From: a virus
DNA: 61,976 bases
Strand: one strand, 5' to 3'
Virus record (IMG/VR): IMGVR_UViG_3300043410_000417
Span: 1 to 61,976 of that record
In this document: positions 6,863-11,422 of the stretch, piece by piece
Layout: each line of letters opens with the position of its first letter
How positions within the stretch are numbered: the stretch's first letter is position 1
Translations under genes and position numbers: made by a program
The notes under the pieces: generated by a model
What the model was told of the DNA's origin: nothing
The model's input: only the letters and a program-made list of their open reading frames with translations
Databases searched by the model: none

Positions 6863-6939
6863 TGGTGCGGATGGTGAGACTCGAACTCACAAAATTTGGC
6901 TTCTAAGACCAACACGTATACCAATTCCATCACATCCGC
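6863..6939 (-). tRNA. tRNA-Leu(TAG), copy 2, short variable loop
   Basis: CCA encoded, loop CTTAGAA. The variable region is only five bases, unlike the class II arm of normal bacterial tRNA-Leu. Confidence 0.87.
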
Positions 6940-6946
6940 ATTATCT

Positions 6947-7031
6947 TGGTGCGAGTGGCGGGACTCGAACCCGCATACCCGAAGGCGGCAGATTTTAAGT
7001 CTGCTGTGAATACCAATTCCACCACACTCGC
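6947..7031 (-). tRNA. tRNA-Leu(TAA)
   Basis: CCA encoded, class II, anticodon arm GCAGA-CTTAAAA-TCTGC. Confidence 0.93.
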
Positions 7032-7036
7032 ATATT

Positions 7037-7113
7037 TGGTGCCCCCAGCGGGACTCGAACCCGCAGAATCCTGCTTTTGAGACAGGCACGTATACCAATT
7101 CCATCACAGGGGC
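7037..7113 (-). tRNA. tRNA-Leu(CAA)
   Basis: CCA encoded, loop CTCAAAA, short variable loop like the second Leu(TAG) gene. Confidence 0.88.
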
Positions 7114-7119
7114 ATAATT

Positions 7120-7194
7120 TGGTGGGTCAGGAGAGAATCGAACTCTCACTCGACCGATTATGAGTCGGCTGCTTTTCCATTAAGCTACTGACCC
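7120..7194 (-). tRNA. tRNA with CAT anticodon (Met or Ile2), copy 3
   Basis: CCA encoded, acceptor GGGTCAG/CTGACCC, anticodon arm GCCGA-CTCATAA-TCGGT. Confidence 0.9.
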
Positions 7195-7195
7195 G

Positions 7196-7272
7196 TTATT
7201 TGGCTCGGGTCTCTCCTCGACTGTCACGCATGTCGCTAACGTTTGCGGTAGGGAGCGACCCTACATTACAAC
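7196..7272 (-). other. Short structured gap in the tRNA array, possible tRNA remnant
   Basis: Contains a perfect 6-bp hairpin GTAGGG-TCGCT-CCCTAC and a GGGTC...GACCC pair at tRNA-like distance, and ends in an encoded CCA-like triplet. No acceptable cloverleaf can be drawn, so a decayed tRNA is the most I can say. Confidence 0.3.
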
Positions 7273-7363
7273 TGGCAGTGGGTAAGGGACTCGAACCCTT
7301 GGACCAACTTACGTCAGTCTACAGTTTAGCAAACTGCTGCAATCGCCGCTCTGCCAACCCACT
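7273..7363 (-). tRNA. tRNA-Ser(GCT)
   Basis: Class II with encoded CCA, discriminator G, loop TTGCTAA. Confidence 0.9.
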
Positions 7364-7366
7364 ATA

Positions 7367-7951
7367 TTAGTCTATACTACCGTTTCCATGCTTGAAACCC
7401 ACGGTACCACCCTGTTCTTGAATTCTCTTCAAGACGTCCTCAAACAAGATGGGTCTGAAGTCTGTTTGCTCGACGCAGACAGAGAAGTACCGTGGATCAA
7501 TCGCATCTAACTTCTTACCTCCAAAGCCACTCATCATAACTCTGTTGCTATGTAAGTGTCCGTGGATGTTGCAGCCGAAACGATATAACTGATCAGGATG
7601 AACAGGGATATGAGTCAAGATCAATCCATTCATCACGTGACTACCTCGAATGTCTCTGAAGAAAGGAGTATATTCTTCCATTCTAAAGATGTCGTGGTTA
7701 CCCTTGATCAAAACCTTATCACCGTTCAAACGATGTAAAATCTTCAAAGCCTTTCTGTTAATGACTACGTCACCTAAGTGGTAGACCTTATCAGTAGGCT
7801 TGACGGTTTCGTTCCACATCTTGACCATAGCCTCGTCCATTTCTTCAGGAGAGTCCCATGGTCTCAATTTTGTAACACCGTCTTCACGCATAAATCGGCA
7901 AACACCCATGTGTCCGAAGTGCGTGTCACTTGTTAAAAACACACTTGGCAT
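7367..7951 (-). CDS. Calcineurin-like metallophosphoesterase
   Basis: A 194-residue metallophosphoesterase with the full dimetal signature: DTHFGH at residues 9-14, GDVV near 60, GNHD near 83, an ILTHIPVH segment near 111-118 and GHLH near 130. Such enzymes hydrolyse phosphomonoesters or diesters in the cytoplasm; small phage versions have been linked to nucleotide or RNA-end chemistry, but the substrate cannot be read here. The start at MPSVFLTSD is chosen because GGAGGCAATT precedes it; an upstream in-frame ATG lacks a site. It sits inside the tRNA array, so a role in RNA processing is possible. Confidence 0.87.
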   Translation of the reverse strand: MPSVFLTSDTHFGHMGVCRFMREDGVTKLRPWDSPEEMDEAMVKMWNETVKPTDKVYHLGDVVINRKALKILHRLNGDKVLIKGNHDIFRMEEYTPFFRDIRGSHVMNGLILTHIPVHPDQLYRFGCNIHGHLHSNRVMMSGFGGKKLDAIDPRYFSVCVEQTDFRPILFEDVLKRIQEQGGTVGFKHGNGSID

Positions 7952-7975
7952 AATTGCCTCCATTCTATAGTTAAA

Positions 7976-8071
7976 CAACAGGATGTCTTGTTGCGCCCTT
8001 TGCGCACTCTGCCGAGTTTTGGTGGCAAAATAAGGAATCGAACCTTAAAGTTTGTTTGCTGCAAACATCCT
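7976..8071 (-). ncRNA. Pseudoknot RNA element F enclosing a permuted tRNA with encoded CCA
   Basis: Stem a AGGATGT (8065-8071) with ACATCCT (7980-7986) and b CAGC (8058-8061) with GTTG (7976-7979). Reading along the minus strand, the enclosed part has a T arm TAAGG-TTCGATT-CCTTA (8031-8047), acceptor 3' strand TTTTGCC (8024-8030), then A-CCA, a six-base linker, acceptor 5' strand GGCAGAG (8007-8013, pairing over 7 bp with G-U wobbles) and a D-arm-like hairpin TGCGC-AAAGG-GCGCA (7992-8006). The 3' half thus precedes the 5' half. Confidence 0.65.
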
Positions 8072-8076
8072 AGAAC

Positions 8077-8166
8077 TGGCGGAAGTAGTAGGATTTGAAC
8101 CCACGAACCCTTTCGGGTTGCCTGTTTTCTAGACAGGTGCCATAAACCAGACTCGACCATACTTCC
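8077..8166 (-). tRNA. tRNA-Ser(AGA)
   Basis: Class II with encoded CCA, variable arm ACCCGAAAGGGT, anticodon arm CCTGT-CTAGAAA-ACAGG giving AGA, an A34 anticodon not normal for bacterial Ser. Confidence 0.87.
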
Positions 8167-8171
8167 ATATA

Positions 8172-8284
8172 CAACAGGTTACTTCTTTCGTTTGCTCTAC
8201 CAGATGAGCTAATCTCGCGATGCGCGAAATGTTGGGATCGAACCAACTACATAACGTTGAGTTATGATTTGCTGTAAGTAACCT
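8172..8284 (-). ncRNA. Pseudoknot RNA element B enclosing a complete permuted cloverleaf
   Basis: Stem a AGGTTACTT (8276-8284) with AAGTAACCT (8176-8184); b CAGC (8271-8274) with GTTG (8172-8175). Between them in minus-strand order: anticodon-type arm CATAA-CTCAACG-TTATG (8250-8266), T arm GTTGG-TTCGATC-CCAAC (8231-8247), acceptor 3' ATTTCGC (8224-8230), five-base loop GCATC, acceptor 5' GCGAGAT (8212-8218), TA, D arm GCTC-ATCTGGTA-GAGC (8194-8209). All four tRNA arms are present, but the acceptor end is closed and the chain opens at position 26. Confidence 0.65.
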
Positions 8285-8289
8285 AAAAC

Positions 8290-8375
8290 TGGTGGATGTG
8301 GTAGGGATCGAACCTACCTGACCCGAAGGTCCATGGGGTTACAGCCCACTAGAACGCCATTGTTCCATCACATCC
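8290..8375 (-). tRNA. tRNA-Tyr(GTA), copy 2, long variable arm
   Basis: Class II with encoded CCA, acceptor GGATGTG/CACATCC, anticodon arm GTGGG-CTGTAAC-CCCAT. Confidence 0.88.
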
Positions 8376-8381
8376 ATATCT

Positions 8382-8473
8382 TGGCGGAGAGCAGAGGAGT
8401 CGAACCCCATCCCATTTCTGAGAACCGTGTTTTCAAGGCACGTCGCAGGACCAACCCCGCTGCATTACTCTCC
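8382..8473 (-). tRNA. tRNA-Ser(TGA)
   Basis: Class II with encoded CCA, acceptor GGAGAGT/GCTCTCC, loop CTTGAAA, discriminator G. Confidence 0.88.
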
Positions 8474-8483
8474 ATTATTCTTT

Positions 8484-8559
8484 TGGTGCTCACGTCGAGC
8501 CTCGAACTCGATCCTCTGCGTTACTAGGGCAGCATACCACCAACTAATACTTCGCGAGC
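8484..8559 (-). tRNA. tRNA-Thr(AGT), copy 2
   Basis: CCA encoded, acceptor GCTCGCG/CGTGAGC, loop CTAGTAA giving AGT. As in the 3961 copy, the pair closing the anticodon loop is a pyrimidine mismatch. Confidence 0.78.
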
Positions 8560-8563
8560 AATT

Positions 8564-8639
8564 TGGTACCCCTGGAGAGAATCGAACTCCCGTCTCAGCG
8601 TTCGTAGCACCGTATTCTTATCCGTTGAACTACAGGGGC
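8564..8639 (-). tRNA. tRNA-Arg(ACG)
   Basis: CCA encoded, anticodon arm CGGTG-CTACGAA-CGCTG. ACG is the normal bacterial Arg anticodon that is edited to inosine. Confidence 0.9.
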
Positions 8640-8645
8640 ATTATA

Positions 8646-8747
8646 CAACAGGTTAGTTGTTTTGCATGGGGAATTGAACCCCAACGGTTTTCGTAGAAAG
8701 AAAATTGCCGACCATCGGCGTTGCGTTGTTTTTGCTGTAACTAACCT
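8646..8747 (-). ncRNA. Pseudoknot RNA element C enclosing D, Arg-like anticodon and T arms
   Basis: Stem a AGGTTAGTT (8739-8747) with AACTAACCT (8650-8658); b CAGC (8734-8737) with GTTG (8646-8649). Inside, in normal tRNA order: a D-arm-like GCCGA-TGG-TCGGC (8707-8719), an anticodon arm TTTTC-TTTCTAC-GAAAA (8688-8704, anticodon TCT) and a T arm TGGGG-TTCAATT-CCCCA (8667-8683). No acceptor stem can be formed. Confidence 0.6.
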
Positions 8748-8752
8748 AAAAC

Positions 8753-8826
8753 TGGTGCGGGTGGAGAGAATCGAACTCTCAACTAAACGTTGGCAACGTC
8801 TGATTTTACCATTAAACTACACACGC
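8753..8826 (-). tRNA. tRNA-Gly(GCC)
   Basis: CCA encoded, anticodon arm AGACG-TTGCCAA-CGTTT, acceptor GCGTGTG/CACCCGC with one mismatch. Confidence 0.88.
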
Positions 8827-8831
8827 ATATT

Positions 8832-8906
8832 TGGTGGATGGTACAAGGTTCGAACTTGTGACCTTCTCCATGTCACGGAGATATTCTACCGCTGAAATAA
8901 CCATCC
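8832..8906 (-). tRNA. tRNA-Val(GAC)
   Basis: CCA encoded, perfect acceptor GGATGGT/ACCATCC, anticodon arm TCTCC-GTGACAT-GGAGA. Confidence 0.9.
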
Positions 8907-8914
8907 ATTAAACT

Positions 8915-8988
8915 TGGTACCTCGTGACAGAATCGAACTGCCGTAACCGCCGTGTAAAGACGGAGTTCTACCATTGAACTAACGAGGC
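8915..8988 (-). tRNA. tRNA-Val(TAC)
   Basis: CCA encoded, loop TTTACAC, acceptor GCCTCGT/ACGAGGT. Confidence 0.9.
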
Positions 8989-8996
8989 ATAAAACT

Positions 8997-9125
8997 TGGT
9001 GGAGTCGGCGGGATTCGAACCACGCACAAGAACTTTTACAGAGTTAGAGCTATAGTGTTGCTGGAACAATTCTTCAGACAGAATTGGTTTTTTGCTATGC
9101 TATGCTACCATTACATCACGACTCC
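8997..9125 (-). tRNA. Aberrant tRNA-like gene with an insertion of about 55 bases (GTA-type loop)
   Basis: The 7-bp acceptor GGAGTCG/CGACTCC, encoded CCA, D arm ATG-TAATGGTAG-CAT and a T arm with one bulged base are clear. About 55 extra bases then lie between the D arm and an anticodon-like AACT-CTGTAAA-AGTT hairpin (GTA). The insert contains a perfect CAATTCT/AGAATTG hairpin followed by TTCCAGCAA, resembling strands a' and a plus b of the pseudoknot family in the opposite order. Confidence 0.5.
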
Positions 9126-9128
9126 AAA

Positions 9129-9254
9129 TTTTAATGAAACATACTCTCGACGTCAGGGGTCTTTTCATCGCGCTGGCTAGGCATGCTTCGCTACCGTGCT
9201 CAGATTAGCGGTCTGAACGTCACAGTAACCAATGATGAATATGCTTCATTAAAA
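9129..9254 (-). ncRNA. Candidate structured RNA domain closed by a 15-bp stem
   Basis: TTTTAATGAAGCATA and TATGTTTCATTAAAA pair over 15 bp with a single G-U (9240-9254 with 9129-9143). The interior contains TCAGA-CCGCTAA-TCTGA, a 5-bp/7-nt hairpin that looks like a Ser(GCT) anticodon arm except for C at position 33. No gene is visible here. Confidence 0.45.
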
Positions 9255-9301
9255 TGACTTACTACTTGTCTCATTATACGCCATAAGTCAAGGCGAGGCT
9301 C

Positions 9302-9377
9302 TGGCACCGTAGACGGGAATCAAACCCGCCGCATTCCGATAGACAGTCGGTTATCACCATCAGGTGGACTCTACGGT
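9302..9377 (-). tRNA. tRNA-Asp(GTC)
   Basis: CCA encoded, discriminator G, acceptor ACCGTAG/CTACGGT, loop CTGTCTA. Confidence 0.87.
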
Positions 9378-9383
9378 ATAAAT

Positions 9384-9462
9384 TGGCTCCGTGTATGAGA
9401 ATCGAACTCATCTAACCATTGATTAACAGTCAAGCCCCTGCACCTTGCTTGGGTTTCACGGA
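9384..9462 (-). tRNA. tRNA-Asn(GTT), copy 2
   Basis: CCA encoded, discriminator G, anticodon arm CTTGA-CTGTTAA-TCAAT. Slightly enlarged D arm. Confidence 0.87.
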
Positions 9463-9564
9463 ATAAAATTCTGAGTCGCATTTGATTACACGGTTGATAC
9501 GCCCTTCCGTGATGTTACGGTTACACACTTACCTGCAGGACGCATGTGCAACTATCTTACATTA
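9463..9564 (-). other. Gene-free gap in the tRNA array
   Basis: About 100 bases with an imperfect inverted repeat (ACACGG...CCGTGA...) but no acceptable tRNA or ORF. Confidence 0.3.
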
Positions 9565-9639
9565 TGGTGGAAGCCGAGGAAATCGAATCCTTCTAGACAG
9601 CGACCTTGCAAGGGTCACCCGTAGCCCACTACTGCCCCC
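9565..9639 (-). tRNA. tRNA-Ala(TGC), copy 2
   Basis: CCA encoded, acceptor GGGGGCA/GGCTTCC retains the G3-T70 Ala determinant, anticodon arm TGACC-CTTGCAA-GGTCG. Confidence 0.87.
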
Positions 9640-9645
9640 ATTATA

Positions 9646-9712
9646 CAACAGAATCGTTTTTTGCGTTTTTCAATTACAAGTTGAATGCATTTTTGTTTGC
9701 TGAACCGATTCT
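9646..9712 (-). ncRNA. Pseudoknot RNA element D (encloses a Thr-like anticodon arm)
   Basis: Stem a AGAATCG (9706-9712) with CGATTCT (9650-9656); b CAGC (9699-9702) with GTTG (9646-9649). Inside is a 5-bp/7-nt hairpin TTCAA-CTTGTAA-TTGAA (9669-9685) whose loop is identical to that of tRNA-Thr(TGT) at 5078. Confidence 0.65.
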
Positions 9713-9719
9713 AAAACTT

Positions 9720-9795
9720 TGGTCTCCCTAGAGGGATTTGAACCCCCACCACATGACCCCAAATCACGGACGCTCCCAGATTACGCCATAGAGAG
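9720..9795 (-). tRNA. tRNA-Pro(TGG), copy 2
   Basis: CCA encoded, C1-G72 pair, loop TTTGGGG. Confidence 0.88.
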
Positions 9796-9802
9796 ATAAA
9801 AG

Positions 9803-9876
9803 TGGCATCCCGCTAGGGACTCGAACCCCAACCAACGGTTTTGGAGACCGCTATGCTGCCATTACACCAGCGAGAT
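9803..9876 (-). tRNA. tRNA-Trp(CCA)
   Basis: CCA encoded, discriminator G, anticodon arm GCGGT-CTCCAAA-ACCGT. Confidence 0.93.
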
Positions 9877-9883
9877 ATAAACT

Positions 9884-9958
9884 TGGTATTGCGTACGGGG
9901 ATCGAACCCGCCTACATAGGTTGAAAGCCTATTGACCTCACCAAAAGTCGAACGCAAT
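9884..9958 (-). tRNA. tRNA-Glu(TTC), copy 2
   Basis: CCA encoded, acceptor ATTGCGT/ACGCAAT, anticodon arm ATAGG-CTTTCAA-CCTAT. Confidence 0.9.
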
Positions 9959-9964
9959 ATAAAA

Positions 9965-10031
9965 CAACAGGAAGGTTTTTGTCGCTAGACAACCAAAAAG
10001 TTTAGCTAATTGAATTTGCTGAACCCTTCCT
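9965..10031 (-). ncRNA. Pseudoknot RNA element E
   Basis: Stem a AGGAAGG (10025-10031) with CCTTCCT (9969-9975); b CAGC (10018-10021) with GTTG (9965-9968). The interior forms GCTA...TAGC around TTTTTG, or alternatively a 9-bp TTTTT-GTTG/CGAC-AAAAA hairpin; no clear anticodon arm. Confidence 0.6.
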
Positions 10032-10036
10032 AAAAA

Positions 10037-10111
10037 TGGTTCCCACGAAAGGAATCGAACCTTAGATCTATCGGTTATCAGCCGATTGCTTGACCATTAA
10101 GCTACATGGGA
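10037..10111 (-). tRNA. tRNA-Ile(GAT)
   Basis: CCA encoded, anticodon arm ATCGG-CTGATAA-CCGAT, acceptor TCCCATG/CGTGGGA. Confidence 0.92.
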
Positions 10112-10119
10112 ATAAATTC

Positions 10120-10195
10120 TGGTGCCGAAGACTGGAGTCGAACCAGTGACACATGGATTTTCAATCCACTGCTCTACCACCTGAGCTACATCGGC
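10120..10195 (-). tRNA. tRNA-Phe(GAA)
   Basis: CCA encoded, canonical D arm, anticodon arm GTGGA-TTGAAAA-TCCAT. Confidence 0.93.
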
Positions 10196-10208
10196 ATACA
10201 ATTTTCTT

Positions 10209-10283
10209 TGGGGAGTCATACGAGAATCGAACTCGTGATAACGGAATCACAACCCGTGGTTTTGCCACTAAACTAATGACTCC
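10209..10283 (-). tRNA. tRNA-His(GTG)
   Basis: Extra G at position -1 opposite discriminator C, the His identity feature. CCA encoded, anticodon arm ACGGG-TTGTGAT-TCCGT. Confidence 0.93.
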
Positions 10284-10294
10284 CCAAAGAAAAC

Positions 10295-10369
10295 TGGTAG
10301 GGGCACAGAGAATCGAACTCTGATTAACTGGTTAAAAGCCAGCTACTTTAGCCGTTAAGTTATACCCCC
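10295..10369 (-). tRNA. tRNA-Lys(TTT)
   Basis: CCA encoded, anticodon arm GCTGG-CTTTTAA-CCAGT. Confidence 0.93.
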
Positions 10370-10372
10370 ATA

Positions 10373-10448
10373 TGGTCCACCCTCTGGGATTCGAACCCAG
10401 ACCTCATAGATTAAGAGTCTAGAATGCTGCCAATAACACCTAGAGTGG
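10373..10448 (-). tRNA. tRNA-Lys(CTT)
   Basis: CCA encoded, acceptor CCACTCT/AGGGTGG, anticodon arm CTAGA-CTCTTAA-TCTAT. Confidence 0.9.
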
Positions 10449-10457
10449 TTGTACGTA

Positions 10458-10529
10458 TTATTTTGATTTTACGTGCCAACTCAGACCATACGGGGGATCT
10501 GAGCGACACTAACGTTTAGCACGTTTCAT
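10458..10529 (-). CDS. Micro-ORF with an in-frame amber codon
   Basis: After GAGAGGACGAT, an excellent ribosome binding site, ATG opens MKRAKR and then a TAG. If UAG is read by the phage's CTA tRNA the frame continues with CRSDPPYGLSWHVKSK to a TAA. Otherwise it is a six-residue peptide. It is a tentative gene, recorded because of the ribosome binding site and its link to the suppressor tRNA. Confidence 0.3.
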
Positions 10530-10558
10530 ATCGTCCTCTCTTTTCAAAAATGTTGTTA

Positions 10559-10670
10559 CCAAACAAAAACACATTACGCCATGCGAGCCCATCTGCATGC
10601 TTAGGCTTTTTGTCTTCTCGTTCCAGCTGGCTCTTACGACAGTGGCGTCACGCAATGTGTTTATGTTTGG
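10559..10670 (-). ncRNA. Candidate RNA domain closed by a 20-base stem
   Basis: CCAAACATAAACACATTGCG (minus, 10651-10670) can pair with the complement at 10559-10578 at 18 of 20 positions. The arm overlaps the CCA of tRNA-Gln (10668-10741). No gene lies in between. Confidence 0.45.
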
Positions 10671-10741
10671 CACCCGAGGTAGGAATCGAACCTACAATAA
10701 CAGAGTCAAAGTCTGGTGTGTTACCACTACACTACTCGGGA
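10668..10741 (-). tRNA. tRNA-Gln(TTG)
   Basis: CCA encoded, discriminator G, weak first acceptor pair as usual for Gln, anticodon arm CCAGA-CTTTGAC-TCTGT. First tRNA after the right-end promoters. Confidence 0.9.
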
Positions 10742-10747
10742 ACAAAA

Positions 10748-10784
10748 GAGTCACTAGCTACCAGCGAACCTTCGCTAGTGACTC
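10748..10784 (-). terminator. Terminator-like hairpin in the leader of the tRNA array
   Basis: Perfect 11-bp stem GAGTCACTAGC/GCTAGTGACTC, followed on the minus strand by TTTTGTT. It lies between the promoters and the first tRNA, so it could act as an attenuator or a processing signal. Confidence 0.55.
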
Positions 10785-10854
10785 ATTAAAACTGGTACGC
10801 AGATTGTTAAAGATCTGAAGTTGACAGCTAAAGAGCCAATCAACCGAGTCGTTA

Positions 10855-10883
10855 ATTATACATCAATTAAGATTGTAAGTCAA
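10855..10883 (-). promoter_or_regulatory. tRNA-array promoter 1
   Basis: TTGACT (10878-10883), 17 bases, TATAAT (10855-10860), preceded by GTTG and with TTGATG before the -10. Confidence 0.85.
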
Positions 10884-10933
10884 CAACTTTCTTTTCGCAT
10901 CTCAGGAATCGCTTCCCGATCAACTAAGACATA

Positions 10934-10962
10934 ATTCTACATCATGTCAGCGTTACTGTCAA
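10934..10962 (-). promoter_or_regulatory. tRNA-array promoter 2
   Basis: TTGACA (10957-10962), 17 bases, TAGAAT (10934-10939), with GATG before the -10. Confidence 0.8.
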
Positions 10963-11030
10963 CAACTTTCTGAAAAGACCCTCAACTTTGTAAGGGATTC
11001 TCAGAACCGTCTTCAGTAACAGAGCATTGA

Positions 11031-11058
11031 ATTCTACCACATTCGCGATAAAAGTCAA
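11031..11058 (-). promoter_or_regulatory. tRNA-array promoter 3
   Basis: TTGACT (11053-11058), 16 bases, TAGAAT (11031-11036). It starts directly after the terminator at 11073-11103, so it is the outermost promoter of the array. Confidence 0.75.
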
Positions 11059-11072
11059 CACCCTAAAACAAA

Positions 11073-11103
11073 AAACCCTCGAGATTTTCATCTTCGAGGG
11101 TTT
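11073..11103 (-). terminator. Rho-independent terminator
   Basis: Ten-bp stem AAACCCTCGA/TCGAGGGTTT followed on the minus strand by a T-rich tract. It separates the 11128-11250 unit from the tRNA array. Confidence 0.85.
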
Positions 11104-11127
11104 TGGTAAGTAAACTAAAGTGTTACT

Positions 11128-11250
11128 TCACTTGCCAAAACCCCCAGTATCCTCAATCGCGTATCCACGGACAAATGATGGGCGTGTGCTTGTCCAGCCG
11201 TTATTCAACGGTAGCTGCTTATGCATTCTGGAACAAACTAAAGATTTCAT
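11128..11250 (-). CDS. Small ORF, 40 aa, possibly leaderless
   Basis: ATG at 11250 opens MKSLVCSRMHKQLPLNNGWT and ends TGGFGK. No ribosome binding site exists; the ATG lies about eight bases after the -10 box of the promoter at 11258-11286, so the transcript would be leaderless. A terminator follows. No family is recognised. Confidence 0.4.
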   Translation of the reverse strand: MKSLVCSRMHKQLPLNNGWTSTRPSFVRGYAIEDTGGFGK

Positions 11251-11257
11251 AGATTGA

Positions 11258-11286
11258 ATTCTACAGTAACTTTCGGGTTTCGTCAA
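11258..11286 (-). promoter_or_regulatory. Sigma70-like promoter of the 40-aa ORF
   Basis: TTGACG (11281-11286), 17 bases, TAGAAT (11258-11263) on the minus strand. Confidence 0.65.
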
Positions 11287-11344
11287 GCGATTCCCCTACA
11301 ACACGTAGGGTCTTTACACTAGACTCTAGATTTATTTAGGACAA

Positions 11345-11373
11345 ATTTTAGCTCAAAATGAACTTTTTGTCAA
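11345..11373 (-). promoter_or_regulatory. Putative sigma70-like promoter
   Basis: TTGACA (11368-11373), 17 bases, TAAAAT (11345-11350). A CCCTAC/GTAGGG hairpin lies between it and the next promoter. Confidence 0.5.
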
Positions 11374-11397
11374 GTATTTTCAGAAATTTTTTTGGAG

Positions 11398-11405
11398 TAT
11401 AAATA
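11398..11405 (+). promoter_or_regulatory. T4-type late promoter
   Basis: Exact TATAAATA about 18 bases upstream of the ATG at 11423 and after a T-rich stretch. It implies gp55/gp33/gp45-dependent late transcription of the two downstream paralogs. Confidence 0.75.
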
Positions 11406-11422
11406 CATGGATAGGAGAGCGA

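Noticed and set aside
6607-7149. Minus-strand ORF of 180 codons
   Set aside because: It covers five tRNA genes and its sequence repeats because T arms repeat; not a protein gene.
8333-8895. Overlapping plus-strand ORFs in the array
   Set aside because: All coincide with tRNA genes or pseudoknot elements and lack start signals.
5159-10031. Group I or II introns
   Set aside because: The elements are only 60-110 bases, lie between complete tRNA genes, and lack P3/P7 or domain V signatures.
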